DNA from: Lachnoclostridium sp. An138
GTDB taxonomy: Bacteria; Bacillota; Clostridia; Lachnospirales; Lachnospiraceae
Assembly (NCBI RefSeq): GCF_002160765.1
Contig: NZ_NFLF01000012.1
Span: forward strand, 1 to 64,000
Direction: 5' to 3'
Length of the DNA stretch: 64,000 bases
The position numbers were made by a program, and so were the translations under genes. Within the stretch, counting starts at the first letter, position 1, and every line of letters starts with the position of its first letter. Below are positions 9,589-18,890 of the stretch, piece after piece. The notes beneath the pieces are model-generated. The model saw only the letters and a list, made by a program, of their open reading frames with translations. It had not been told where the DNA came from and made no database searches.

Positions 9589-10053
9589 ATGGAAACCACA
9601 AAAAATACTCTGATACGCGCCGCATCCATCATGATGGCCATCTGCGCCTGTGTGGCAATCATCATCTCTGCTTTCAACATCTTCATTACCACAGGCCTCG
9701 TGGGAAATCTGAGCGCTGACCAGAGCGCTATGATAGAGTTAGAATCTCAGCTTGAGGGGCTTCTCTCTGCAGACCAGGCAGTGGGAATCTTCTCAGCAGT
9801 CATGTATGCCGCGCTGATTCTCATTGTGATTTTCAATGTGATGAAAATCATCGTCGGCATCGTAGGCTTCCGCAAGGCCGAGACAGGCACTACCTATTTT
9901 ATCGCATGGGGAATCGTCCTTCTGGTATTCGGCGTCTTAAGCCTGGGCGGACTTTTCAGCCTGCTGGGTATCTGCAATCTGCTGGGCGGCATTGTGGCTC
10001 CGATTCTCTTCATCATCGGAGGAAGTCAGAATAAGAAGCGCGCGGTGCTCTGA
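9589..10053 (+). CDS. Four-span membrane protein of unknown function
   Basis: 154 residues, start at the ATG behind AAGGAGGGG. Hydrophobic segments appear at about residues 10-35, 60-85, 98-115 and 120-145, and the protein ends in basic residues (QNKKRAVL). It has its own terminator and stands alone between two unrelated units on the plus strand. No catalytic motif is visible. Confidence 0.75.
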   Translation: METTKNTLIRAASIMMAICACVAIIISAFNIFITTGLVGNLSADQSAMIELESQLEGLLSADQAVGIFSAVMYAALILIVIFNVMKIIVGIVGFRKAETGTTYFIAWGIVLLVFGVLSLGGLFSLLGICNLLGGIVAPILFIIGGSQNKKRAVL

Positions 10054-10073
10054 TCTGGCTCCGCTTTCTGTCT

Positions 10074-10123
10074 GAGGGTATCACGGGGACTGTTCTTACA
10101 GGCTTCCTGATATCCTCAACTTT
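10074..10123 (+). terminator. Terminator after the four-span protein
   Basis: GAGGGTATCA pairs with TGATATCCTC (one G-U pair) around a 24-base loop, followed by AACTTTTTC. Confidence 0.7.
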
Positions 10124-10192
10124 TTCTTCCTGTCCACTTCGTTCACGGCAGCACTTTTTCTCTGTTTTTATTTCCAAAACTCGGAGTATCAC

Positions 10193-10222
10193 TTGACGAT
10201 ATCCCCCTTAAAATGGTATAAA
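10193..10222 (+). promoter_or_regulatory. Probable prs promoter
   Basis: TTGACG (10193-10198) is followed after 18 bases by TATAAA (10217-10222), about 62 bases before the prs start codon. Confidence 0.6.
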
Positions 10223-10283
10223 GTTAGTAGAGCGCATATATTACTGCGCCTGCTTTTATTATGTCATACATTCGGAGGGACTC

Positions 10284-11462
10284 ATGTCAGACAACAATCA
10301 GTTTGAAAATATTTTACCGGTAGCGCCGCTGAAAATCGCAGCTCTGGAAAGCTGCCGGGAATTTGCGGAAAAAGTAGACCGCTACCTTGTGGATTTTCGT
10401 AAAACGGCCAATACCCAGCACAGAGACAATGTGTATTTTCAGAATTACGCAGAGGATTCTTATCTTATCGACTGCTCCTGCCCCCGTTTCGGCACCGGAG
10501 AAGCCAAAGGCCGTCTGGGCGAATCTGTCCGCGGAAGCGATCTCTTTATTATGGTAGATATCTGCAATTACAGCCTGACTTATACGGTCTGCGGCCATGA
10601 AAACCATATGTCGCCGGACGATCATTATCAGGACCTGAAGCGTATGATTTCCGCCGCCACCGGAAAGGCCCACCGCATCAACGTGGTCATGCCCTTCCTT
10701 TACGAAGGCCGGCAGCACCGCCGCACCCGCCGGGAATCCCTGGACTGCGCTCTCGCCCTTCAGGAGCTTCAGAATATGGGTGTCAAGAACATTATCACCT
10801 TTGACGCGCACGATCCCCGGGTACAGAACGCTACTCCGCTGAACGGCTTCGACAATTTCCAGCCGCCCTATCAGTTTATGAAGGCGCTGCTGCGCACAGA
10901 GCCGGATCTGAAGGTGGACAACGATCATCTGATGATCATTGCCCCGGACGAGGGAGCTATGGAACGTGCCGTCTACTTCTCCAACGTGCTCGGTATCGAC
11001 CTGGGTATGTTCTATAAGAGACGCGACTACTCTACTATTATAAATGGCAAAAATCCCATCGTCGCTCACGAATTTCTCGGAGACAGCCTGGTAGGAAAAG
11101 ACGTCATCATCATTGACGATATGATTTCCTCCGGCGGAAGCATGCTGGATGTGGCTAAGCAGATGAAGGAGCGGGGCGCAAGACACGTTTATGTGTGCTG
11201 TACCTTCGGTCTTTTCACAGACGGTTTCGAGAAATTTGACGAATACTATGAAAAGGGCTATATCAAGCGTATCGTGACTACCAATCTGAACTACCGCGAC
11301 CCGGAGCTTCTGAAAAAGCCCTACTATACGGAAGCGGACATGACCAAATTCCTGGCCACGATCATCGATACCCTGAATCATGACACGCCGGTAGGCAAAA
11401 TCAACACGCCTACAGAAAAGATCCGCAGGCTGCTGGAAAAGCAGCAGGCAAAGCCGGTTTAA
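10284..11462 (+). CDS. prs: Ribose-phosphate pyrophosphokinase
   Basis: Makes PRPP from ribose 5-phosphate and ATP. Visible motifs are the divalent-metal/ATP region TFDAHDPR and the PRPP-binding loop VIIIDDMISSGGSMLDVA near residue 275. At 392 residues it is clearly longer than the usual 310-320. The extra length is an N-terminal extension and internal insertions, a form seen in Lachnospiraceae. Start chosen behind GGAGGG. Monocistronic, with its own promoter and a strong terminator. Confidence 0.93.
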   Translation: MSDNNQFENILPVAPLKIAALESCREFAEKVDRYLVDFRKTANTQHRDNVYFQNYAEDSYLIDCSCPRFGTGEAKGRLGESVRGSDLFIMVDICNYSLTYTVCGHENHMSPDDHYQDLKRMISAATGKAHRINVVMPFLYEGRQHRRTRRESLDCALALQELQNMGVKNIITFDAHDPRVQNATPLNGFDNFQPPYQFMKALLRTEPDLKVDNDHLMIIAPDEGAMERAVYFSNVLGIDLGMFYKRRDYSTIINGKNPIVAHEFLGDSLVGKDVIIIDDMISSGGSMLDVAKQMKERGARHVYVCCTFGLFTDGFEKFDEYYEKGYIKRIVTTNLNYRDPELLKKPYYTEADMTKFLATIIDTLNHDTPVGKINTPTEKIRRLLEKQQAKPV

Positions 11463-11507
11463 AAAGCGGTTTACCGAAACACAAAACAGTGAAATGTATA
11501 AAAATAG

Positions 11508-11541
11508 GCTGCTGTGACTTCTTCTCCACAGCAGCTTATTC
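11508..11541. terminator. Bidirectional terminator between prs and the IMPase gene
   Basis: A 9-bp stem, GCTGCTGTG with CACAGCAGC, has an 10-base loop. On the minus strand it is followed by CTATTTTTA, and on the plus strand by TTATTCATTTT. It separates two convergent genes. Confidence 0.8.
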
Positions 11542-11577
11542 ATTTTATCCTATTATCCTATTACCCTATTTACAAAT

Positions 11578-12336
11578 TTACAGAAGTCCCCGAAGCTCCT
11601 CATGGAGCTTTCCATTCGTAGCCAGAATTCCTCCCGGTTCCACCGGATTCACAGCCGATCCGTCGAAGCGGGTAATCCTTCCTCCTGCTTCTTCCACCAG
11701 AAGCATTCCGGCTGCAAAATCCCAGGGCTGAAGCCGCGCCTCAAAGAAGCCGCCGATGCGTCCACAGGCCACATACGCCAGATCCATGGCAGCGGAACCT
11801 GTCCGGCGGATATCCTGGCACTTCATGAAAATGCGCTCAAATCTCTGGAAATTCTCATGGGCCAGCTCCTTCTGATAGGGAGCCGTTCCAATGGCTACGA
11901 TGGTCTCTCCCAGAGTCCCTGCCTGAGCCGCATGGATGGGCTCTCCGTTCCGGAAGCTTCCCTTGCCCTTCTCTGCGTAAAAGACTTCTTCCCGGAAAGG
12001 ATCGTAAATGACTCCCATCACGATCTCTCCCTTTTCATAAAGGCCCAGAGATACTGTGCTGTGCTGGTAATCATGAATCAGATTGGTTGTCCCGTCCACC
12101 GGGTCCAGAATCCAGAAAGTATCTGAGGACATGGCATGAAGCCCCTCTTCCTCTCCGAGAAACTGAATCTGGGGCGCCAGCTCGTAAAGCTTTTCTGAAA
12201 GGAACTTCTGAACGTTTGTGTCCACCTGGGTCACATAATCCGCAGGTCCCTTCACCTTGATATGATCAGCCATGTCCCGGTTCTGAATAAAGGGTTTTGC
12301 CTGTTTTACCAGTTCAATTACGTCTCTTATGTCCAT
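11578..12336 (-). CDS. Inositol monophosphatase family protein (SuhB-like)
   Basis: Mg2+-dependent sugar-phosphate phosphatase. The metal-binding motifs are GEEEG near residue 61, DPVDGTTN near residue 80, and WDFAAGMLLVEEAGG near residue 200. 252 residues is normal. Actual substrate (inositol phosphate, NADP or fructose 1,6-bisphosphate) cannot be told from sequence. Its start overlaps the YdcF-family gene by 10 bases, making it the third gene of an aminotransferase-YdcF-phosphatase unit. Confidence 0.9.
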   Translation of the reverse strand: MDIRDVIELVKQAKPFIQNRDMADHIKVKGPADYVTQVDTNVQKFLSEKLYELAPQIQFLGEEEGLHAMSSDTFWILDPVDGTTNLIHDYQHSTVSLGLYEKGEIVMGVIYDPFREEVFYAEKGKGSFRNGEPIHAAQAGTLGETIVAIGTAPYQKELAHENFQRFERIFMKCQDIRRTGSAAMDLAYVACGRIGGFFEARLQPWDFAAGMLLVEEAGGRITRFDGSAVNPVEPGGILATNGKLHEELRGLL

Positions 12337-12935
12337 CTTTTCTCCTCCTGCCGTTTCTCGGCATATTCCCGCAGTATCTCATGGAACTGGCTGCCGCAGC
12401 GTTCCAGCTCTCCAAGCACCACATCTATCTTTTCTCCGTCCAGAAACCAGTTATCCCGGCTGATATCCCGGGTCACAGTCGGACAGACAAAAAATTCGGT
12501 TTCCGGATACAGTACCTTGTAATAAAGAAGCGCCCGTCTCGCATGGCAGGCCTGAGGACAGAGAACCGCCCGCCGGACTGTCACACCAAGTCCATCCGTC
12601 ACTTTTCGGGAATAAATCGCGTTCTCATAGGTAAACGTGGCCTGCTTCTCCTCCAGAATCCGCTCCTCCGGAACCCCCTCCCGTACAAGAATGTCCTTCA
12701 GAAAGTCCCATTCCGTCTCATACCCCGGAATCAGGCAGCGGCCCACCGGTTTGCTGTATCTGCCGGAAGGCAGCACAAAAGGCGCATAGCCTTTCCGGAA
12801 GAGCTCCGCCGCCGTCACAGCCAGTTCCCCCCGGTCTCCGCCGGGGATAAAGATGATATCCGCCTTTTCCGGTTTATGCTCCACAAAAATAAATTCTGTA
12901 ATGTCCTGTACAAAATCCACGGCTCCGCCTCCCAT
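12327..12935 (-). CDS. YdcF (DUF218) family protein
   Basis: 202 residues from the ATG at 12935, which has AGGAAG in front and lies 20 bases after the aminotransferase stop. A longer in-frame reading back to 13058 would overlap the aminotransferase and is not favoured. The fold motifs are DIIFIPGGDRGELAVTAAEL and LCPQACHARRALLYYKV. The family binds nucleotides or SAM-like ligands. Substrate and role are unknown. Confidence 0.85.
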   Translation of the reverse strand: MGGGAVDFVQDITEFIFVEHKPEKADIIFIPGGDRGELAVTAAELFRKGYAPFVLPSGRYSKPVGRCLIPGYETEWDFLKDILVREGVPEERILEEKQATFTYENAIYSRKVTDGLGVTVRRAVLCPQACHARRALLYYKVLYPETEFFVCPTVTRDISRDNWFLDGEKIDVVLGELERCGSQFHEILREYAEKRQEEKRWT

Positions 12936-12954
12936 AGGGCTTCCTGAAATCCTC

Positions 12955-14124
12955 TTAATCCAGAATTCCGCTTTCTCTGATTTTCTCCACTGCTTCCTCA
13001 ATAACCGGAACCGGATGCACCAGCGCCATACGCACATAGCCCTCTCCCAGGTCTCCAAAGGCGCTGCCCGGCGTCACGATCATGCCGGTTTTCTCCATCA
13101 GCTCCAGCACAAACTGTTCACTGTTTTTATACTTCTCCGGCAGGGGAGCCCATACGAACATGGTTCCCTGGCTGTCAGGCACCTCCCAGCCAATGGAGCG
13201 CAGGCCCCCGCAGAGAGCGTGGTTTCTTCTCTCATACTCCCGGCACTGCTCCTTCACAGCTTCCTGTGGTCCGGTCAACGCCGCCACTGCCGCCTTCTGT
13301 ACCAGAAGCGAGGTCCCGTAATCGATTTGGGAACGCACCTTCTGAAACTCATGAATGATGGCCCGGTTGCCTACCGCAAAAGAGATGCGAAGGCCGGTCA
13401 TATTATAACTCTTGGAAAGAGAATAGAACTCAATCCCCACTTTCTTTGCCCCCGGATAGGACAGGAAAGACTTTCCCTCACGTCCGCCATAGATAATATC
13501 CGAATAGGCGTTGTCATGAAGAACCATAATACCATACTTTTCCGCGAAGGCAATCAGCTTCTCATAAAAAGCGTCATCTGCCACAGAGCATACGGGATTG
13601 GCCGGATATGATACAATCATAAACCGGGCTTTTTTCGCGGTTTCCTCCGGAATATCCGAAAAATCCGGAAGGAAATTATTCTCCGCGTACAGCGGATAGG
13701 TCTCGATTTTTGCTCCTACAAGCTCCGGTCCCAGGGAGAAGACCGGATAACCCGGATTCGGGACCAGCACCACGTCTCCCGGGTCACAGAGCGCAATGGC
13801 GATATGGGCCATTCCCTCCTGAGAGCCATAGAGCGACATGATCTCATCCTTTTCAAGCTCTACGCCGAAACGCTTCTGATAAAATGCCTGCATGGCTGAA
13901 AGAAGTTCGTCCCGGTCTGACAGGGCATATTTATAATTTTCCGGGTCCATGGCCGCCTCCGCTGCTGCCTGCATAATATGGGGTTGAGGCTTGAAATCCG
14001 GCGTTCCCACCGAAAAATTATATACCTTTCGTCCCTTAGCAAGAAGCTCTGCCTTTTTATGATCAAGAATCGAAAAGATTCCCTCCTGAATTCTTTCCGC
14101 TCTTCTGGAAAACTGAAATTCCAT
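12955..14124 (-). CDS. Class I/II pyridoxal-phosphate aminotransferase
   Basis: 389 residues with the PLP-lysine motif SLSKSYNMTGLRISFAVGN (Lys near residue 238), the upstream HDNAYSDI and the PNPGYPVF stretch. It resembles the LL-diaminopimelate/aspartate-type aminotransferase group, but substrate cannot be fixed from sequence alone. First gene of a three-gene transcript. Divergent from the DUF1292 gene, so both promoters must lie in the 155 bases between them. Confidence 0.9.
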   Translation of the reverse strand: MEFQFSRRAERIQEGIFSILDHKKAELLAKGRKVYNFSVGTPDFKPQPHIMQAAAEAAMDPENYKYALSDRDELLSAMQAFYQKRFGVELEKDEIMSLYGSQEGMAHIAIALCDPGDVVLVPNPGYPVFSLGPELVGAKIETYPLYAENNFLPDFSDIPEETAKKARFMIVSYPANPVCSVADDAFYEKLIAFAEKYGIMVLHDNAYSDIIYGGREGKSFLSYPGAKKVGIEFYSLSKSYNMTGLRISFAVGNRAIIHEFQKVRSQIDYGTSLLVQKAAVAALTGPQEAVKEQCREYERRNHALCGGLRSIGWEVPDSQGTMFVWAPLPEKYKNSEQFVLELMEKTGMIVTPGSAFGDLGEGYVRMALVHPVPVIEEAVEKIRESGILD

Positions 14125-14279
14125 CTCTTTCTCCTCCTGTAAAACGCGTTCTTTTTTATTCTATTACAATTTCACAGATTGCGCAATCTCTCTTTTACTT
14201 GCTTTTCCCTGCCTTTTCTGATAGAGTAATAATGATCCCGGAAACAGGGATAACCAATTTGGCAAAAAGGAGAATAAAT

Positions 14280-14642
14280 ATGGCAGATAACAAATGCGAT
14301 ACCGCTTCCTGCGGCGGCAACTGCGATTCCTGTGACGGAAATATTACCGTTACTCTGACACTGGACAATGATGAAACTGTCGAGTGCGCGATTCTTACGA
14401 TTTTCCCGGTGAACGGCCGTGACTATATCGCCCTTCTTCCTCTGGATGAGAACGGCGAAAACGAGGACGGAGAGGTGTACCTCTACCGTTATGACAACAG
14501 CAGCGGTTCTCCTGTCCTGGACAATATTGAGGACGACGAGGAATATGAAGCTGTAGCGGATATGTTCGATCAGATGCTGGATGCCGCCGAGTATGACGAG
14601 ATGGTGGCTGCAGAGGACATCGATATCGAAGAAGAAGGCTAG
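14280..14642 (+). CDS. DUF1292 domain protein
   Basis: 120 residues from the ATG at 14280, preceded by AAGGAG. The N-terminus has four cysteines (CDTASCGGNCDSC), a possible metal site. An acidic DUF1292 domain follows (ITVTLTLDNDETVECAILTI), with an extremely acidic tail. Family members are common small cytosolic proteins in Clostridia, usually near ruvX/alaS. This copy stands alone and adds the Cys-rich head. Function unknown. Confidence 0.85.
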   Translation: MADNKCDTASCGGNCDSCDGNITVTLTLDNDETVECAILTIFPVNGRDYIALLPLDENGENEDGEVYLYRYDNSSGSPVLDNIEDDEEYEAVADMFDQMLDAAEYDEMVAAEDIDIEEEG

Positions 14643-14664
14643 GAAGGCCATTTCAGAGAGGGGG

Positions 14665-14715
14665 GCTGCCTGGACAGACAGATTTCTGTCCGGCAGCAGC
14701 TTCTCTCTTTTTCTT
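14665..14715 (+). terminator. Terminator after the DUF1292 gene
   Basis: GCTGCCTGGACAGA pairs with TCTGTCCGGCAGC around a short loop, followed by TTCTCTCTTTTTC. It lies 23 bases past the stop codon. Confidence 0.85.
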
Positions 14716-14758
14716 TCTGAACCTGATTGATTCCATGTCCGGAAAGGAGGCTTGTATT

Positions 14759-16240
14759 ATGATAGACTTTTCCAACCTTGAGAAATACAGAGAAAATAAC
14801 CGTATAGAAGCGAAACGGGCCCTGGGCGGCCTTCCGAAAAGCATCTGGGAAACCTACTCCGCCTTTGCCAACACCCTGGGCGGCATCATTCTGCTTGGAG
14901 TCGTGGAAGGAGCGGATAAATCCCTGCATCCGGTGGATCTGCCGGACCCCGGACGACTCATCGAGGAATTTCTCGACCTCCTGAACCGGCCCGAAAAAGC
15001 CAGCGCGAATATTCTTTCCGATCAGAATATCTCCGTAGAGATCGTAGAAGGCTGCCACATCATCGCCATCACGATTCCCCGTGCAGGCCGGCAGGACCGC
15101 CCGGTCTATATCGACGGAAATCCCTTTACCGGCACCTATTTAAGAAATGGAGAAGGGGATTACCGCTGTACGAAAGAAGAGGTCCAGGCCATGCTCCGGG
15201 AGGCCGCCAGAAAATCTCCGGATATGGATGTGCTGGAACAGACAGAGCCGCAGGCGCTGGACCCGGACAGCATCCACCGTTACCGGTCCCGCATGATCCT
15301 GCGGCATCCTGAACATATCTGGCAGGAGCTTGAAACCCCGGATTTTCTCTACAAACTTGGAGCTTTGGGAAAGGGACGGGACGGGAAGCTCCATCCGACT
15401 GCCGCCGGACTCCTCATGTTCGGATATGAATATGAAATCGTCCGGGAATTTCCGTCCTATTTTCTGGATTACCAGGACATGACTGTCAGCGAAAGCGGGC
15501 AGAAAAAATATCATCAGGTCCGGCGCATCGTGTCCTCCTCCGGAGACTGGAGCGGAAACCTGTTTGATTTCTATTTCCGGGCGTGCCGCGCCCTGGCTCC
15601 GGCCTGCGCCATACAGTCTTTGAGCTCCGCTATGGACCTTTCTGATATTTCCGGAGAAGATCCGGAGCTGGAAAGCGCAGAAAAAAGCTCTGTCCAGGAG
15701 GCTCTCCGGGAAGCCCTCACCAACTGCCTGATCAATGCCGACTACTGCGGAACCGGAGGAATCGTAATCCGGAAGGAACAGGACTCCCTTACCTTTTCCA
15801 ATCCCGGAAGCTTCCGCATTCGTCTGGAGGACGCCAGAAGCGGCGGCATCTCCGACCCCAGAAATACCATGCTCTGCCGGATGTTCCATCTGATCGATAT
15901 CGGGGAACGTACCGGAAGCGGTCTTTCAAACATTTACCGCATCTGGAAAAGGCAGGGCTGGCCCGCTCCCGTCATCATGCAGCATACCGATCCAGACAGG
16001 ACCACCCTCTCCCTGGCTGTAAATCAGCCTCCGTCTTCTGCCGCCGTCTATCCGGATATCCAGAAGGCTGTCCTGATTAATTATCTGACAGAAAACGTCT
16101 CTGCCGGAACAAAAGAGCTGGCCGCCCTTCTTGATATCAGCCCCGCGCGCGTCAGAAAGCTGCTTTCTCAAATGGCCGCGGAAGAACTGATTATCAAAGA
16201 AGGAACGAACCGGAACAGGACTTACCGCCTGAAATCCTGA
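14759..16240 (+). CDS. AlbA_2/HATPase_c_4 transcriptional regulator-like protein
   Basis: 493 residues from the ATG at 14759 behind GGAAAGGAGG. Order of domains: N-terminal AlbA_2 (Schlafen-like) nucleic-acid/ATP-binding domain (residues 10-135, AFANTLGGIILLGV). A linker follows, then a GHKL-type ATPase domain (ALREALTNCLINADY and GERTGSGLSNIYRIW). The end is a winged helix (LAALLDISPARVRKLLSQM). This layout is typical of a widespread family of putative ATP-dependent transcription regulators whose targets are mostly unknown. It starts after a terminator and appears monocistronic. Confidence 0.88.
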   Translation: MIDFSNLEKYRENNRIEAKRALGGLPKSIWETYSAFANTLGGIILLGVVEGADKSLHPVDLPDPGRLIEEFLDLLNRPEKASANILSDQNISVEIVEGCHIIAITIPRAGRQDRPVYIDGNPFTGTYLRNGEGDYRCTKEEVQAMLREAARKSPDMDVLEQTEPQALDPDSIHRYRSRMILRHPEHIWQELETPDFLYKLGALGKGRDGKLHPTAAGLLMFGYEYEIVREFPSYFLDYQDMTVSESGQKKYHQVRRIVSSSGDWSGNLFDFYFRACRALAPACAIQSLSSAMDLSDISGEDPELESAEKSSVQEALREALTNCLINADYCGTGGIVIRKEQDSLTFSNPGSFRIRLEDARSGGISDPRNTMLCRMFHLIDIGERTGSGLSNIYRIWKRQGWPAPVIMQHTDPDRTTLSLAVNQPPSSAAVYPDIQKAVLINYLTENVSAGTKELAALLDISPARVRKLLSQMAAEELIIKEGTNRNRTYRLKS

Positions 16241-16276
16241 GCTCTATACCGGCTCCTATACCGTTTTTTGTTTCAT

Positions 16277-16964
16277 TCAGGAGAGGAGCTCGGATTCCAG
16301 ATCCTGGAGCATGATATCCAGGGCCTGGATTCCGCCCTCTGCCGTGTACCATACAGCCGGGTGGGCAAGATATACGATATTTCCATTCTTATATACATCC
16401 AGCTCCATCACCAGCTCATTCTCCACAATTTCCTTCGCCAGCTGGGCTCCGTCCGTGCCGATGGCCGCGTCGCGATCCATCACAAACAGATATTCCGGAT
16501 TCTTCTCCACAATGAGCTCAAAGGAGGCTTCGTTTCCAATTGAAGCTTCCGCTGGTACACATACCCACGATGGCCGTCTTTTTGTCAGCAAAGTCTGCCA
16601 GCTTCTGGATTCTTTCCTCAAAGCTGCTCATCAGCTCTTCGATCTCCGCCTCTTTTCCGAACATGGACGCGATCACGGACGCATTGGAGCGCACGCTCTC
16701 CACCAGGCCAAGGCTGTCCAGAATATCCAGGGACGCCATGTCCAGAATCGCGATGCGCTGGGGAGCATAGGGAACCTCAAGCTCCGTCTTTTCGCCGTTT
16801 CCGTTCAGACTCTCAATCGTAATCGTCTCTGGAACCGCCCCCTCTTCCACTGTGCCGAACCGGGCAATCTTCCCGTCCACAAAGGCACAGATATAACCGG
16901 AATAAAAGGCCGCGTAGTTGATTTCATGGAGCACCAGCACCACGGCCTTTCCCATCAGCCGCAT
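16277..16964 (-). pseudogene. Deletion relic of a ferric-siderophore ABC transporter
   Basis: Residues 6-41 read as the C-terminal part of a FepC/YclP-type ATPase (VVLVLHEINYAAFYSGYI). They are joined in frame near 16840 to the N-terminal part of a FatB/YclQ-type binding protein (ETITIESLNGNGEKTELEVP, then PQRIAILDMASLDILDSLG). About 65 residues usual in the binding protein are missing near 16705. A further out-of-frame deletion near 16540 joins GSFN to GNEASFELIVEKNPEYLFVM in another frame, after which the binding-protein C-terminus runs to 16277. Gene order ATPase-then-binding-protein matches yclNOPQ operons. The permeases and most of the ATPase are gone. A promoter and GGAGGAAG ribosome site survive in front. 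Confidence 0.85.
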
Positions 16965-16978
16965 TCTTCCTCCTTTAT

Positions 16979-17022
16979 AGTTAGTTTATTATAACTTTAA
17001 AGGAAACCAGCCTGTTTGTCAA
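16979..17022 (-). promoter_or_regulatory. Surviving promoter and candidate metal-repressor operator
   Basis: Upstream of the siderophore relic, TTGACA (17017-17022) is followed after 17 bases by TAAAGT (16994-16999). An imperfect palindrome AGTTAtaataaacTAACT (16979-16996) covers the -10 region. Its form recalls DtxR/IdeR-type iron boxes, which would suit a siderophore operon. This assignment is inference. Confidence 0.4.
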
Positions 17023-17050
17023 GCAGACTGACAGAAGCCCCCGGAGGCTT

Positions 17051-18883
17051 TTATTCCTCCAGGAGCTCCTCCACAAACCGGCTTCTCTCTGCCTTTTTCC
17101 CATACAGCTTCTTTACGGAAAAGATGTACAGCAGTTCCTTTGCCCTGGTCATAGCCACATAGAACAGCCGGCGCTCCTCCTCCATATCTTCCTCGAAGAC
17201 TGTCCTCCTGTGAGGCGTCACGCCTTCGTTGGCATCAATGATAAATACAATCCGGTATTCCAGGCCCTTGCTGCTGTGCATGGTGGACAAAGAGACGCTG
17301 TCTGAATTTTTTTCTCTCTCCTTTGCCTGGCGCGCCATCTCCTCCCGGACCCGGGTGATATGCTCCTCCCATTCCGTCAGCGTGGAAAAGCCCTTTGCCA
17401 GCTCGGCAAGCTCATCCAGCACCGCCAGGAGTTCTTCCGGATTCCTGCCCCGGTACTGGGCGTACTCTTTCAGGTAATCCTCGTAGCCGATGATATGGCG
17501 GATATAGTGGAGGGCCCCGGAAAGCGAAAGCCTCCCGGCCAGCTTCAGATCCTTCCGCAGTTTTTCGATCCGTTCGCAGACCCAGGGCTTATCGTCATAC
17601 CAGGTCAGAAGGGCCTCCCAGGAAATCTCTTCGCTCTCTAGACACTCCCGCCCCAGATAGCGCTTGGGGCGGTTCATGATCTGCAGAAAATCGCTGCGCT
17701 TCAGGCTTCCTTTTGCCATATGGAGATAGGTGAACACATCCTTCACAATCCAGTGGTCATACAGATTCGGCAGGCTGTCCCGCATCCGGAAGGGAATCCC
17801 TTCGGAAATCAGCTCTTCCACCAGTTTCCGGGGCTGGGTGTTGGTCCGGAACAGCACCGCGATATCTCCGTAAGAGCCGCCCCGCTCCCGCCAGATTCGG
17901 ATCTTGTCCAGGATACATTCGTACTCCTCATCCTGATTCTTAAAGAGGTGTGTAACTATCGCCGGTCCTTCCGCCTTCTGGGCGTGGATTTCTTTGGAAA
18001 ACCGATCTTTATTGTGGACGATCACCCGGCCTGCTCCTTCCACAATCGGACGGGTACAGCGGTAGTTCGTGTCAAGCAGCACCCGCTTTGCCGCCGGATA
18101 ATCCTCCTCGAAATGGAGCATGATCTGAGGCCGGGCTCCCCGGAACCGGTAGATGGACTGGTCATCATCTCCCACGATAAACAGATTGTCCTCTGGAGCC
18201 GCCAGCATACGCACAATATCGTACTGGAGCTGGTTGATATCCTGGAATTCATCCACCAGAATATACCGGAATTTTCTCTGCCAGGCTTTTAAGATATCCG
18301 GACGTTCTTTCAGAAGCTCGTAGCAGTAACCCAGCATATCGTCAAAGTCGATCTTTCCGCTGCGCCGCAGCCGGTTGTCATACTCATTGAAAATCGCAAG
18401 AAAGCTTTTGGAATCACAGGATACAGCCTTATAGGTCCGCAGATCCGGCCTTTCATTTTTCACCCGGCTGATCTCCGAGGCAATGCTGGACAGCAGCTCC
18501 GCCTCATCATCCGGCTCCAGCTTCTGCCGGAAGACCGCCTCCTTAAGAAACCGGTATTTTTCTTCCTCCCGGAGAATATTTTCCGAACGGTAGCCGTAGG
18601 CCAGCTTCAGGATCTGAAAAAAGACCGCGTGAAACGTGCCGAAAGACACTTTTGTGCTTTCGTCTCCCGTCATGCGGAGATACCGCTCCTTCATTTCCCG
18701 GGCCGCCGCCCTTGTAAAGGTGATAACCAGAATTTCTCCGGGATTGATATGACAGACCTCTGTCAGATACCGGACCCGCCAGGTCAGAACGAGAGTCTTC
18801 CCCGATCCGGGTCCGGCCAGAACCAGCATGGGACCGTCCCTGTGAGTAACGGCCTGCTGCTGCACCCTAGACAATTGACTCAT
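17051..18883 (-). CDS. UvrD/PcrA-like superfamily 1 DNA helicase
   Basis: ATP-dependent 3'-5' DNA helicase. Motif I AGPGSGKT near residue 28, motif II DEFQDINQLQYD, motif III GDDDQSIYRFRGARP, motif IV TNYRC, motif V STMHSSKGLEYRIVF and motif VI RRLFYVAMTRAKELLYI are all intact. At 610 residues it is shorter than PcrA (about 740) and lacks the C-terminal extension, so it is a short UvrD-like relative rather than pcrA itself. It starts 7 bases after the acetyltransferase gene, as the third gene of a gltX transcript. Confidence 0.92.
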   Translation of the reverse strand: MSQLSRVQQQAVTHRDGPMLVLAGPGSGKTLVLTWRVRYLTEVCHINPGEILVITFTRAAAREMKERYLRMTGDESTKVSFGTFHAVFFQILKLAYGYRSENILREEEKYRFLKEAVFRQKLEPDDEAELLSSIASEISRVKNERPDLRTYKAVSCDSKSFLAIFNEYDNRLRRSGKIDFDDMLGYCYELLKERPDILKAWQRKFRYILVDEFQDINQLQYDIVRMLAAPEDNLFIVGDDDQSIYRFRGARPQIMLHFEEDYPAAKRVLLDTNYRCTRPIVEGAGRVIVHNKDRFSKEIHAQKAEGPAIVTHLFKNQDEEYECILDKIRIWRERGGSYGDIAVLFRTNTQPRKLVEELISEGIPFRMRDSLPNLYDHWIVKDVFTYLHMAKGSLKRSDFLQIMNRPKRYLGRECLESEEISWEALLTWYDDKPWVCERIEKLRKDLKLAGRLSLSGALHYIRHIIGYEDYLKEYAQYRGRNPEELLAVLDELAELAKGFSTLTEWEEHITRVREEMARQAKEREKNSDSVSLSTMHSSKGLEYRIVFIIDANEGVTPHRRTVFEEDMEEERRLFYVAMTRAKELLYIFSVKKLYGKKAERSRFVEELLEE

Positions 18884-18890
18884 AGATTTT

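Noticed and set aside
8468-9613. A 381-codon plus-strand frame opposite the DUF512 gene.
   Set aside because: The DUF512 frame has the cysteine motif and PDZ domain. The shadow also overlaps the start of the four-span protein gene.
10314-11543. A 409-codon minus-strand frame opposite prs.
   Set aside because: prs carries the PRPP loop and a proper start. The shadow has none of these.
12936-13058. Longer N-terminus of the YdcF-family gene starting at 13058.
   Set aside because: It would overlap the aminotransferase gene by about 100 bases and has no ribosome site. The ATG at 12935 has AGGAAG.
17051-18883. Calling the helicase pcrA.
   Set aside because: At 610 residues it lacks the C-terminal region of PcrA, and the genome should have a full-length pcrA elsewhere. 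UvrD-like is the safer name.
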